This document shows positions 8,871 through 17,000 of a DNA stretch of 34,397 nucleotides, one piece after another. How positions within the stretch are numbered: the stretch's first letter is position 1; every line of letters begins with the position of its first letter. The DNA is from Nitrospirota bacterium (lineage in GTDB: Bacteria > Nitrospirota > Thermodesulfovibrionia > UBA6902 > DSMQ01), in NCBI GenBank assembly GCA_016208965.1, contig JACQXB010000030.1, positions 1 to 34,397 on the forward strand. Direction: 5' to 3'. The position numbers and the translations under genes are program-made. The notes beneath the pieces are model-generated. The model saw only the letters and a program-made list of their open reading frames with translations. It was not told the origin of the DNA and searched no databases.

Positions 8871-9188
8871 ATGGAACAGCGCAAGGCAAAGAGGATTATA
8901 AAAAGACTTGAGGTTAAATTTAATACCGGTGTGGAAAATACTGCTATAACAAGTGACCTTTCTGAGAACGGAATGTTTATAAGGACCAACAGGGGAGCAG
9001 AACATGGTAGTGTCATAAATATCAAGTTAAACCCGCCTAATGCACGGGAACTTTTTCTTACAGGTAAGGTGGTAAGAGTATCAGGACAATGTCAGGGCTT
9101 ATTGGGGGGGGTCAAAAGCGGTATGGGTGTTCAGTTGATTAGCCCACCCTTGGATTACATGAATTATGTCCAGTCTATCCTTAATTGA
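8871..9188 (+). CDS. PilZ-domain protein (probable c-di-GMP receptor)
   Basis: This 105-residue protein is essentially a single PilZ domain. The arginine-rich c-di-GMP-binding element is near the N terminus (KRIIKRL, with RxxxR spacing in RIIKR), and the second motif is SDLSENGMFI (D/NxSxxG type). A GMGVQLI strand follows near the end. Such proteins sense cyclic di-GMP and act on motility, polysaccharide or other targets by protein contact; nothing in the neighbourhood names a target. The ATG at 8871 keeps the RxxxR motif; an AAGGGG lies rather far upstream. It follows ppdK by 20 bases and may be read through from it. A run of seven G occurs at 9104-9110 within the gene. Confidence 0.85.
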   Translation: MEQRKAKRIIKRLEVKFNTGVENTAITSDLSENGMFIRTNRGAEHGSVINIKLNPPNARELFLTGKVVRVSGQCQGLLGGVKSGMGVQLISPPLDYMNYVQSILN

Positions 9189-9380
9189 TTTGCCATCCAA
9201 ACTTATATTAAGGTCATTCAATGATCCGTCTCTGTTGGTTTTTTAGCCAAGATTATTCCTCTTTTACTTCCATAACCTTGATATCCTCGCCCTCTCTCTA
9301 ACCTACTGGGCTATTAGAAAAAGCATATCCTAAATTATTGCTTAACCCCCTTGTATTGTCAATAATTTTTCTTTTTTTAT

Positions 9381-9409
9381 TTGACCTGTTATTATACTGC
9401 TACTATAAT
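9381..9409 (+). promoter_or_regulatory. Strong sigma70-like promoter of the rseC-like gene
   Basis: TTGACC (9381-9386) and TATAAT (9404-9409) are exactly 17 bases apart. The ATG begins eight bases after the -10 box, at the expected transcription start, and no Shine-Dalgarno precedes it. This is the clearest leaderless candidate in the window. The remaining gap from 9189 shows no gene. Confidence 0.65.
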
Positions 9410-9416
9410 ATAAATT

Positions 9417-9848
9417 ATGATAGAGGAAACAGGGGTAGTTAAACAGGTAGAAGGCAATACAGCAAGGGTTCTTGTTCAGAGAAAAAGCGAGTGTGAAAAG
9501 TGTGCCAGTGCGGGTATATGTGAGCCTGCACAGGGCGGTATGGAAATAGAAGCCCTAAATCCTATTCATGCACAGGTTGGGCAGAAGGTCAAGGTGTCCA
9601 TAAAGCCTCAGGCATATCTTAAGGGAACAATGATTGTCTATGCCTTTCCACTTATAGCACTTATTACTGGAGCAATAATCGGGAAAAACATAGGAGATGC
9701 ATATTTTAAAGAAGTCAACTCTGATCTTACAGCAGCGATTTTAGGTTTTATTTTTTTAGCCATAACATTTATAATTATAAAGCTCTGGAGCAAGAAGGTT
9801 GAGACAAAGCTGGAATATAAGCCCGTTATAGAAGAGATACTTCAATAA
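9417..9848 (+). CDS. RseC/MucC-like membrane protein (SoxR-reducing system family)
   Basis: This 143-residue protein has the RseC layout: an N-terminal beta-rich cytoplasmic part (EETGVVKQVEGNTARVLVQR) followed by clustered cysteines C26-x2-C29-x5-C35, a second beta segment ending GQKVKVSIKPQAYLKG, and two transmembrane helices (about residues 67-90 and 101-122) with a charged tail. In enterobacteria RseC affects sigma-E signalling and SoxR reduction, and in many anaerobes the family accompanies Rnf electron-transfer complexes. No rnf or rse genes are visible here, so the local role is open. The cysteine cluster suggests metal or redox function. Head of its own transcript. Confidence 0.8.
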   Translation: MIEETGVVKQVEGNTARVLVQRKSECEKCASAGICEPAQGGMEIEALNPIHAQVGQKVKVSIKPQAYLKGTMIVYAFPLIALITGAIIGKNIGDAYFKEVNSDLTAAILGFIFLAITFIIIKLWSKKVETKLEYKPVIEEILQ

Positions 9849-9867
9849 AATCAAAATGTAAAAATCA

Positions 9868-9883
9868 TCCCGAATAGTCGGGA
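9868..9883. repeat. Short palindrome TCCCGA-N4-TCGGGA
   Basis: This is the second copy of the palindrome at 264-279, here in the gap between the rseC-like gene and the EF-G-like gene. There is no T-run after it, so it is a poor terminator. Confidence 0.6.
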
Positions 9884-9904
9884 CAAAGTTGTGGGAAAAA
9901 TAAT

Positions 9905-9962
9905 TCTAATTAAATAAAATTTCCTTAATTTTGCATTTTGAATTTTAATTTTTAAATTTTAT
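9905..9962. repeat. AT-rich TTTTGCATTTTGAATTTTAA-type intergenic repeat
   Basis: This low-complexity block contains TTAATTTTGCATTTTGAA followed by AATTTTTAAATTTT. Closely similar blocks, in one or both orientations, sit in front of livM (19404-19505) and efp (26943-27044). Confidence 0.6.
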
Positions 9963-9975
9963 AGAAGGGGGTTGA

Positions 9976-12072
9976 ATGGTAAATTTTGAACCCGAGAAAA
10001 TCAGAAATATTGCAGTCATAGCACATGCAGGGGCGGGAAAGACTTCTTTAGTTGAGGCTATTCTTTTTGATTCAAAGGCTACAGACAGGCTTGGGAGAGT
10101 AGAAGATGGCAATACAATAACTGACTATGAACCCGAGGAGATAAGCCGTAAAATATCAATATCCTCTGCGATTGCATTCTGTGATTGGAAAGGTTATAGG
10201 ATTAATGTTATAGATACTCCGGGATATATGAACTTTCTGGAAGACACAAGGTCATGTCTTACTGCTGTGGATGGTGCTGTGGTTATTGTAAGCGCACTAT
10301 CAGGAGTAAAGGCTGAAACAGAAAAAATCTGGCAGTACGCATGCAGATACGAACTACCCCGGCTGGTTTTTGTTAACAAGATGGATAGGGAAAATGCTAA
10401 TTTCAGCATGGCAGTAGGTGAACTTGAAAAATCCTTTGGGTCATCTGCAATCCCGTTAAATATCCCCATAGGTTCAGGGGAAAATTTTGAAGGGGTTATA
10501 GATTTAATTAATATGAGGGCTATTAAATTTCAAAATGGGAATCCATCGGAAATGGATATCCCTTCTGATTTTAAATCCGAGGCAGAGGATTATCGTAAAA
10601 TGCTTGTAGAGAAGATTGCCGAATCAGACGACTCTTTGCTTGAAAGATACCTTGAAGGTGCAGAGCTGACAAATGAAGATGTTAGAAATGGCATTAGACA
10701 GGGTGCTGTTACAAGGCGGTTTATCCCTGTTTTATGTGGTTCTGCAACAAAAAATATAGGGGTGCATCAACTGCTTGATTCAGTCCTCCTCTGTATTCCT
10801 TCACCGATTGAGAAGGCAAACATTACTCCGATAAAGGGTAACAATCCCAAAAGTCATAATGAAATTACAAGGAAACCTTTGGATACTGAACACCTTTCAG
10901 CACAGGTATTTAAGACCATTGCTGACCCATTTGCAGGAAAACTTACGCTCTTCAGGGTTTTTTCAGGTGTTTTAAAGGCAGATTCAACTGTTTATAATTC
11001 TACACGAGACAGCAAAGAAAGGGTAGGGCAGGTTTTTTATCTTATGGGCAAAAAGCAGGTGCCTGCTCAAAAGGTTGGAGACGGTGAAATTGCAGCAGTA
11101 GCCAAACTAAAGGATACACTTACAGGGGATACCCTTACTGATATGGGAGAACCAATCCTGTTTGAACCAATGAAGTTTGCTGACCCGATGATTTCGTATG
11201 CCATTGCACCTAAAAGCAAGGGAGACGAAGAAAAGGTTAGCGTGGGACTTCACAGGATGCTTGAAGAAGACCCTGCTATTAAGTTCCGTCGTGAGGCAGA
11301 GACAAAAGAAATGATTCTATCAGGAATGGGGCAGATGCACCTTGAGATTACACTTGAGAGGTTAAAAAGGAAATTTGGTGTTGATGTCTTGATGAAGACC
11401 CCAAAGATTCCTTACAAAGAGACAATTAAGATATCAGCTAAGGCACAGGGGAGATATAAAAGACAATCTGGTGGGAAGGGGCAGTATGGAGACTGCTGGA
11501 TAGAAATAGAGCCTTTGCCGCGGGGAAGCGGTTTTGAATTTGTTGATAAAATAGTCGGAGGCGTAATTCCACGGCAGTATATCCCAGCAATTGAAAAGGG
11601 TATTGTTGAAGCCATGCAGGAAGGCATACTATCAGGTTATACTGTTATAGATCTCAGGGCAACTGTTTATGATGGGTCGTATCATACAGTAGATTCTTCA
11701 GAGATGGCGTTTAAGATAGCAGGCTCCATGGCTATAAAAAAGGCTGCACATGATGCAAAGATTATTCTTTTAGAGCCTATTCTAAAAGCTGAGGTTATAA
11801 CCCCTGACGAATCTTTGGGTAATGTAATAGGCGACCTTAACAGCAGACGAGGGAAGGTTCAGGGAGTTGAACCGCAGGCAGGTGGTAATCAAAAAATCTT
11901 GGCACTTGTTCCTATGTCTGAAGTACTTACATACGCAAATCAACTTAACTCCCTTACAAGCGGTAGAGGGATGTATACAGTGGAATTCTCTCATTATGAA
12001 GAGGTTCCACCTTACATTGCCCAGAAGATTATTGCTGAAAGGACAAAATCAAAGAAGGAGGAAGAAAATTAA
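9976..12072 (+). CDS. EF-G-like translational GTPase (EF-G paralogue)
   Basis: The 698-residue protein has full five-domain EF-G architecture. GTPase motifs: P-loop AHAGAGKTS (residues 16-24), VIDTPGYMNF (G3), NKMD (G4) and CGSAT (G5). Domain II follows (DPFAGKLTLFRVFSGVL), and domains IV-V include GGKGQYGDCWIEIEP, GSYHTVDSSEMAFKIAGSMA and LNSRRGKVQGVE. Two differences from canonical EF-G stand out. The P-loop is AHAGAGKT instead of AHIDAGKT, and the switch II histidine of DTPGH is a tyrosine. Both are seen in the EF-G-like FusA2-type paralogues, so I call this a paralogue rather than the main elongation factor. Its role (translocation, recycling or other) is unsettled. AGAAGGGGG just upstream supports the ATG. 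The DUF948 gene begins three bases after the stop. Confidence 0.9.
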   Translation: MVNFEPEKIRNIAVIAHAGAGKTSLVEAILFDSKATDRLGRVEDGNTITDYEPEEISRKISISSAIAFCDWKGYRINVIDTPGYMNFLEDTRSCLTAVDGAVVIVSALSGVKAETEKIWQYACRYELPRLVFVNKMDRENANFSMAVGELEKSFGSSAIPLNIPIGSGENFEGVIDLINMRAIKFQNGNPSEMDIPSDFKSEAEDYRKMLVEKIAESDDSLLERYLEGAELTNEDVRNGIRQGAVTRRFIPVLCGSATKNIGVHQLLDSVLLCIPSPIEKANITPIKGNNPKSHNEITRKPLDTEHLSAQVFKTIADPFAGKLTLFRVFSGVLKADSTVYNSTRDSKERVGQVFYLMGKKQVPAQKVGDGEIAAVAKLKDTLTGDTLTDMGEPILFEPMKFADPMISYAIAPKSKGDEEKVSVGLHRMLEEDPAIKFRREAETKEMILSGMGQMHLEITLERLKRKFGVDVLMKTPKIPYKETIKISAKAQGRYKRQSGGKGQYGDCWIEIEPLPRGSGFEFVDKIVGGVIPRQYIPAIEKGIVEAMQEGILSGYTVIDLRATVYDGSYHTVDSSEMAFKIAGSMAIKKAAHDAKIILLEPILKAEVITPDESLGNVIGDLNSRRGKVQGVEPQAGGNQKILALVPMSEVLTYANQLNSLTSGRGMYTVEFSHYEEVPPYIAQKIIAERTKSKKEEEN

Positions 12073-12075
12073 GCC

Positions 12076-12486
12076 ATGGTGGAACAATTGCTTCTTGTGA
12101 TAACTATATTGCTAACTGTATTATTAATAGTATGGGTGGTTTTTGCGATTCCTACTATCTTGCAGGTCAAAAGAACAGTGAAGACGATAGAAGACTTTCT
12201 CAAAACCACTGAGAGATCTCTGACCCCACTTTTGCTGGAATTAAGAGGAAGTGCAGAAAGGATAAACAGGGTAACAGAAGGGATTGAGGAGTCCGTAAAG
12301 GATGTTCAGTGCCTCACGAGGTCTATAGGAGAGATAGGTAAAGCAATTGACGAAGCAAATAGTCTGGTAAGACAGACAGGTGCTTCATTTGCTATTAAAA
12401 CTGTAAGTATTGGTGTTGGTATAAAAACTGCCCTTAGTATTTTGGCTAAGGGACTTATAAAAAAAGCATCTAATAAAAATGCTTGA
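12076..12486 (+). CDS. DUF948-family membrane-anchored coiled-coil protein
   Basis: This 136-residue protein has one N-terminal transmembrane helix (about residues 4-30: LLLVITILLTVLLIVWVVF) followed by a long amphipathic helical region (TVKTIEDFLKTTERSL... AERINRVTEGIEESVKDV) and a hydrophobic glycine-rich C-terminal stretch. DUF948 proteins (general-stress YtxG type in Bacillus) often pair with YtxH proteins, and a YtxH-like gene is the next one downstream. Molecular function is unknown. It starts three bases after the EF-G-like gene; the GGAGG within the end of that gene serves as ribosome-binding site. Confidence 0.8.
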   Translation: MVEQLLLVITILLTVLLIVWVVFAIPTILQVKRTVKTIEDFLKTTERSLTPLLLELRGSAERINRVTEGIEESVKDVQCLTRSIGEIGKAIDEANSLVRQTGASFAIKTVSIGVGIKTALSILAKGLIKKASNKNA

Positions 12487-12523
12487 TTACACAGATAAAA
12501 CAAAATAACATAATCTGTATAAT
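12485..12523. repeat. GATTACACAGAT / ATCTGTATAATC inverted repeat
   Basis: GATTACACAGAT (12485-12496) faces ATCTGTATAATC (12512-12523) with 11 of 12 bases complementary. Further related half-copies (AATCAGCGTAATCAG) follow to about 12547. This type of intergenic repeat has no T-run, so it is not a clear terminator. Confidence 0.6.
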
Positions 12524-12578
12524 CGTCTTAAAATCAGCGTAATCAGTATAAAAATTTTATACAAAGGAGGTGAAAGAG

Positions 12579-12887
12579 ATGAATGAAGAAAGAGGGCTTA
12601 AGACAACTGATATGCTTTTAGCCTTTGTGATTGGAGGAGTTGTCGGAGCAGGCATTGCTTTGCTTATGGCTCCGCAATCAGGCAGAGAGACAAGGCAGAA
12701 GATTAAGGAACTGGCTGAAGAGGCGAAAGAGAAGGCATCTGACTATATAGGACATGTAAAGGAGAAGGCTACATCGGCTGTTGAGCACGGCAAGGAATTT
12801 GTTGAGGAGAAAAAAAGCTTAATCGCCACCGCTATAGAGGCAGGTAAGGAAGCATATGAAAAGGAGAAGGGGAGGCACTCAAGGTAG
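12579..12887 (+). CDS. YtxH-like protein
   Basis: This 102-residue protein opens with a short hydrophobic, glycine-rich transmembrane helix (MLLAFVIGGVVGAGIALLMA) followed by PQSGRETRQKIKEL, the signature of the YtxH family. A long charged helical tail rich in K, E and A (AEEAKEKASDYIGHVKEKA) then follows, resembling LEA/apolipoprotein-like amphipathic helices. Function is unknown; in Bacillus the relatives are general-stress proteins and pair with DUF948 partners, as here. The start is taken as the ATG at 12579, because AGGAGG ends eight bases before it; an upstream in-frame GTG at 12570 would overlap that ribosome-binding site. Confidence 0.85.
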   Translation: MNEERGLKTTDMLLAFVIGGVVGAGIALLMAPQSGRETRQKIKELAEEAKEKASDYIGHVKEKATSAVEHGKEFVEEKKSLIATAIEAGKEAYEKEKGRHSR

Positions 12888-12889
12888 AA

Positions 12890-13354
12890 GTGAAACTACG
12901 GCGATATGCTATCCTGTTAGTCCTGTTTATAAGCTTAATACTTATTCCTTTACTTTACCCTACTAATGAAAAGCGGATAAAAAAGGTTATTAATAACACT
13001 GAGAAGGCGGTAGTTGCTGAAGACATTGAAGGGATGATGGGTCATATATCCTATAATTATCTTGATGATTATGGTAATGGCTATCTGCAGATAAAGAACA
13101 TCATGCTACAAGCCTTTCAGCTTTTTGATGATATTGAGATTGAGAAAGATATAATCAAGATATCGGTTAAAAACTCTCATGCTGAGGCTCATGTATCTGT
13201 AAGGGTTATTGCATTGCATAATGAGGACAGGGGATATATTATAGGAGACGCTGTCAGTGCCCAGACCATAAAAGTTTTTTTAGAGAAGTCCCCAAATAAA
13301 TGGTTGGTGACAAAGGTAGAGGGAGTGTTTGATTTAGAAAAAAAATGGCAATAA
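12890..13354 (+). CDS. Membrane-anchored protein of unknown function, NTF2/SnoaL-like fold suspected
   Basis: This 154-residue protein starts with GTG two bases after the YtxH-like gene. Residues 5-22 form one hydrophobic helix (YAILLVLFISLILIPLLY), a signal anchor or uncleaved signal. The rest is soluble: a helix (IKKVINNTEKAVVAEDIEGMM), then alternating strands ending in KWLVTKVEGVFDL. The pattern of helices followed by a curved sheet with a late TIKVFLEKSPNKWLVTKVEG strand pair resembles NTF2-like lipid-binding or catalytic domains, but I recognise no specific family. It is the last gene of the apparent EF-G-like/DUF948/YtxH run. Confidence 0.65.
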   Translation: MKLRRYAILLVLFISLILIPLLYPTNEKRIKKVINNTEKAVVAEDIEGMMGHISYNYLDDYGNGYLQIKNIMLQAFQLFDDIEIEKDIIKISVKNSHAEAHVSVRVIALHNEDRGYIIGDAVSAQTIKVFLEKSPNKWLVTKVEGVFDLEKKWQ

Positions 13355-13430
13355 GCCTGTTTTTGGCAATTCATTGAACTATGGTTAAGGAGGCAGGGTG
13401 TGGCTAAATTTTATTAAAAGGAGGTGAATC

Positions 13431-13736
13431 ATGCTCGTAGAATTCAGTATTATTCCAGTAGGCGTAGGCAGTAGCATAGGCGACCAGCTTGCCAAGGTAT
13501 TAGAAACTGTGGATGCCAGCGGCTTGCCTTACAAGGTGAATCCAATGGGTACAGTTATTGAGGGAGAGTGGGATGAGGTTATCAGGCTTATCAGAAAATG
13601 CCATAATACAGTGATGAAGGATAGCGAGAGGGCACTTACTATTATATCTATTGACGACAGAAAGGGAAAACCAAACAGAATTGATGAGAAGGTTAAATCA
13701 ATAGAGAAAAGATTAGGAAAGAGGTTAAAAAAGTGA
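13431..13736 (+). CDS. MTH1187-family thiamine-binding protein (DUF77)
   Basis: This 101-residue protein matches the small ferredoxin-like MTH1187/YkoF family: opening LVEFSIIPVGVGSSIGDQLA, then LPYKVNPMGTVIEGEWDEVI, and IRKCHNTVM near the middle. Members of this family bind thiamine or its precursors and may shuttle or sense them. Strong ribosome-binding site (AAAGGAGGTGAATC) before the ATG. It is separated from the preceding gene by 76 bases and followed by a repeat-filled gap. Another thiamine gene (thiE) is in the window but 17 kb away. Confidence 0.9.
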   Translation: MLVEFSIIPVGVGSSIGDQLAKVLETVDASGLPYKVNPMGTVIEGEWDEVIRLIRKCHNTVMKDSERALTIISIDDRKGKPNRIDEKVKSIEKRLGKRLKK

Positions 13737-13751
13737 AAACCGTTATTAATA

Positions 13752-13980
13752 CAAACGCATTAAATTAGTTTACATAAAATCTCCCCTAACCCCTTTTTGC
13801 CAAAGAGGGGGACAAAGTATGGCTTTGCTAAAGAGGGGAACGTAAGGAATCTCCCCCTTTGGTATGAACCGCTCTGGTTCATACCAAAGGGGGATGAAGG
13901 GGGATTTTTTAATTGTATTCATTTTACTTTTGTAACTTTAGTATGAACCGTTATGGTTCATACTTTACTTAATGCGTTTG
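13752..13980. repeat. MITE-like element with 12-base terminal inverted repeats and internal hairpins
   Basis: CAAACGCATTAA (13752-13763) and TTAATGCGTTTG (13969-13980) are perfect inverted repeats bounding 229 bases without a gene. Inside, arms at 13852-13870 and 13876-13894 form a perfect 19-base stem with a 5-base loop, followed by a T6 run at 13905-13910. A second stem, AGTATGAACC / GGTTCATACT (13940-13964), shares the TATGAACC core. The left part holds CTCCCCTAACCCC and AAAGAGGGG segments typical of a widespread family of short repeats. The large hairpin could terminate transcription of the upstream gene. Confidence 0.7.
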
Positions 13981-14042
13981 CATTAGTTATAAGTTATTGG
14001 TTGTTACGAATAACGATTAACAAATAACGAATAACTAAAAGA
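13981..14042. repeat. GTTATTCGTTATT-type low-complexity repeat before the activase gene
   Basis: Degenerate copies of ATAACGAATAAC and its complement (AAGTTATTGGTTGTTACG, GATTAACAAATAACG) fill the sequence up to the ATG of the activase. No strong Shine-Dalgarno or promoter is apparent in it. Confidence 0.5.
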
Positions 14043-17000
14043 ATGGAAAAATTTATTGGTCTTGATGCAGGCTCGGTAAGTATTAAGCTCGTTGTCATGG
14101 ACAACGAAGCTAAGATATTATACACCATTTATGAACGCCACAAAGGTCATCCCCTCACAGTTACTCTCCAATTATTAAAAAATATTTTAGGCAACAATGG
14201 AAATGCTTTGTCTCCTTCAATGTCCATAACCGGTTCAGCAGGCAAACTCATAGCCGACATTCTCGGCGTCAAGCACGTAAACGAAATAGTAGCACAACCC
14301 TTAGCCGTGAGACGTTTTCTTCCTTCCGTGAAGACAATATTTGAAATGGGGGGCGAAGACTCCAAACTTATAATACTGAACGACACGGGGATAGAAGATT
14401 TTTCAATGAATTCAGTCTGTGCTGCAGGGACGGGTTCTTTTCTTGACCAGCAGGCAGAAAGACTCAGAATCAGTATAGAAGAATTTAGCGAGATAGCACT
14501 GAAATCAAAAAATCCTCCCCGTATCGCCGGACGATGCAGTGTATTTGCAAAATCCGATATGATTCATCTCCAGCAGATAGCTACACCATTAGAAGATATT
14601 GTTGCGGGACTCTGTTTTGCTGTTGCAAGGAATTTCAAGGGTTCGATAATTAAAGGAAGAAAGGTTATCCCTCAGGTATCGTTTCAAGGCGGCGTGGCTG
14701 CCAATTCAGGCATAGTCAGAGCATTCAGGGAAATTTTTGATGTTGACGAGATTATTGTTCCCAAATATTTCGCTTTCATGGGCGCAATCGGAGCGGCATT
14801 GAAAGACATTAAAAGCAACACAAGAAACGCTTTTTACATAAAGAATCTTGAAGATCAAATAAATTCAATAAGGATATCGGGTAACGGCAAGTCTCCTTTG
14901 ATTATTGAAGGGGATGATTTTTTTAGAAGGCATTTACAAAATGCAGATTGCGGAATTAAATCCGAAATCCGGAATCCGGAATCCGAAATCATTAATGCGT
15001 ATCTCGGAATTGATATTGGCTCAATAAGCACGAACCTTGCCCTAATTGATGAAGGCGGAAATCTTCTTTCAAAACGCTATCTGATGACATCCGGCAGACC
15101 CATTGATGCAGTTATGCAGGGATTGAGAGAGGTCGGAGAAGATATTGGAGATAACGTGGAGATTCTGGGAGTCGGCACAACTGGCTCCGGCAGGTACATG
15201 ATAGCTGATTTCGTAGGAGCGGATATCGTGAAGAATGAAATCACCGCACAGGCACGAGCAGCCATTTTTATTGATGAAAACGTGGATACCATTTTTGAAA
15301 TCGGGGGACAGGATTCAAAATACATTTCCATAGAAGACGGCGTGGTAGTTGACTTTGAAATGAATAAGGCGTGTGCGGCAGGAACTGGTTCCTTCCTTGA
15401 AGAGCAGGCGGAGAAACTAAACGTGTCCATTAAAGAAGAATTTGCGAGCTTTGCATTTTCATCAAAACATCCATGCGCCCTCGGTGAAAGATGCACTGTA
15501 TTTATGGAAAACTCCCTGATGGCAAATCTTCAACAGGGTGTTCAAAAAGACGACTTGCTTGCAGGCTTGGCATATTCTATTGTAGAAAACTATATAAACA
15601 GGGTTGTCTCCTACAAAAAAATAGGCAAAAACATATTTTTTCAGGGAGGTACGGCGTTCAACAAATCGGTGGTTGCGGCATTTGAAAAATTTACAGGGCA
15701 AAGAATTACTGTTCCGCCGAATCACGATGTCACTGGCGCAATCGGCATGGCGCTGATAGCGAAGGAATATATGGAGAATAAGAAGTCAGGAGAACTCTGC
15801 ACTCTGAACCCCGAACAACAAAATTTATGCGCCACGAACTTCAAGGGTTTTGAATTATCCAATCGTTCTTATTCTATATCATCATTTGGATGTAAGGGGT
15901 GTTCAAATGTTTGCGAAATTAATAAGATTAGTATGGAAGGAGAGAAAGAACATCTGTATTACGGCGGTAGATGTGAAAAATATGACATAAGGAAAAAGGA
16001 CAAACCAGACATTGAGAATCTTTTTGCATTTAGAGAAGCATTGCTCTGGAAGGAATACAAACAGGAATCAATTCCGAAATCCCAACATTCCAAAGTGATC
16101 GGCATTCCCTACATATTCTTTTTTCAGGATTACCTGCCGTTTTGGACAACGCTTCTTTATGAACTTGGTTTTGACATTGTCGTTTCACCGAAAACGAACA
16201 GGCAAGTTGTAAATCTCGGGACGGAAACTGTACTTTCAGAAACATGTTTTCCCGTTAAAGTCGCTCACGGTCACATAAAATATCTTTTAGAAAATGATAT
16301 TAAAAACGTCTTCTTGCCCTCGTTTGTGAGTTTCAGCGACAGCAATAATTATTTTGATAAGAAATCGCCCTGCCCGTATACGCAGACAATTCCGTATCTT
16401 GCAAAAGTGGCATTTAGAGACGCAAACATTTTGAGCCCAATAATAGATTTCAGGTGGGGTGATGATTTTATCGTCAAGGAGATCGGAAGCGCGTTTAAAA
16501 AATTTCACATATCCAATAAAAAATTAAATATTGCGCTCATGAAAGCACGGGAAAACCAAAAAAATTTCAACTGGCTGATTCAAGAAAAGGGAAAAGAAAT
16601 ACTCTCATCTTTAAAAGATAAAGCCGTTGTTATAGTTGGAAGAGCATATAACTCTTTTGACAACGGCGTGAATCTGCAAATTCCACAGAAACTTGCCACA
16701 CTCAATGTCTTTTCTATCCCAATGGATTTTTTACCACTTAATGACATTGATATTACAGATAGATGGCCACAAATGTACTGGAAAAATGGCAAGGAAATAA
16801 TTCAGGCGGCAAGATTTATTAGAAATAATCCAATGTTGTATCCAATATATATCGGTAATTTTAACTGTGGGCCCGATTCATTTATATTTGAGTATTTCAA
16901 GGAGGAGATCGGCGACAAACCGTTTTTATTTTTGGAAATTGACGAACACAGCGCAGATGCAGGAGCGATAACGAGATGCGAGGCGTTTCTTGACGGCATT

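Noticed and set aside
9189-9380. Small gene or riboswitch between the PilZ and rseC-like genes
   Set aside because: Stops occur in all frames, no extended stem pattern was found by eye, and a clear promoter sits directly at the next start codon.
9868-9883. Terminator after the rseC-like gene
   Set aside because: The palindrome is short and is not followed by a T-run.
12570-12578. GTG start three codons earlier for the YtxH-like protein
   Set aside because: This GTG is part of the AGGAGGTG ribosome-binding site of the ATG at 12579.
13737-13800. Thiamine (TPP) riboswitch near the thiamine-binding protein gene
   Set aside because: No CTGAGA or ACCTGA-type conserved core is present before this gene or before thiE.
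13740-14042. CRISPR array
   Set aside because: The repeats are inverted and unevenly spaced, and there is no regular repeat-spacer pattern here or anywhere in the window.
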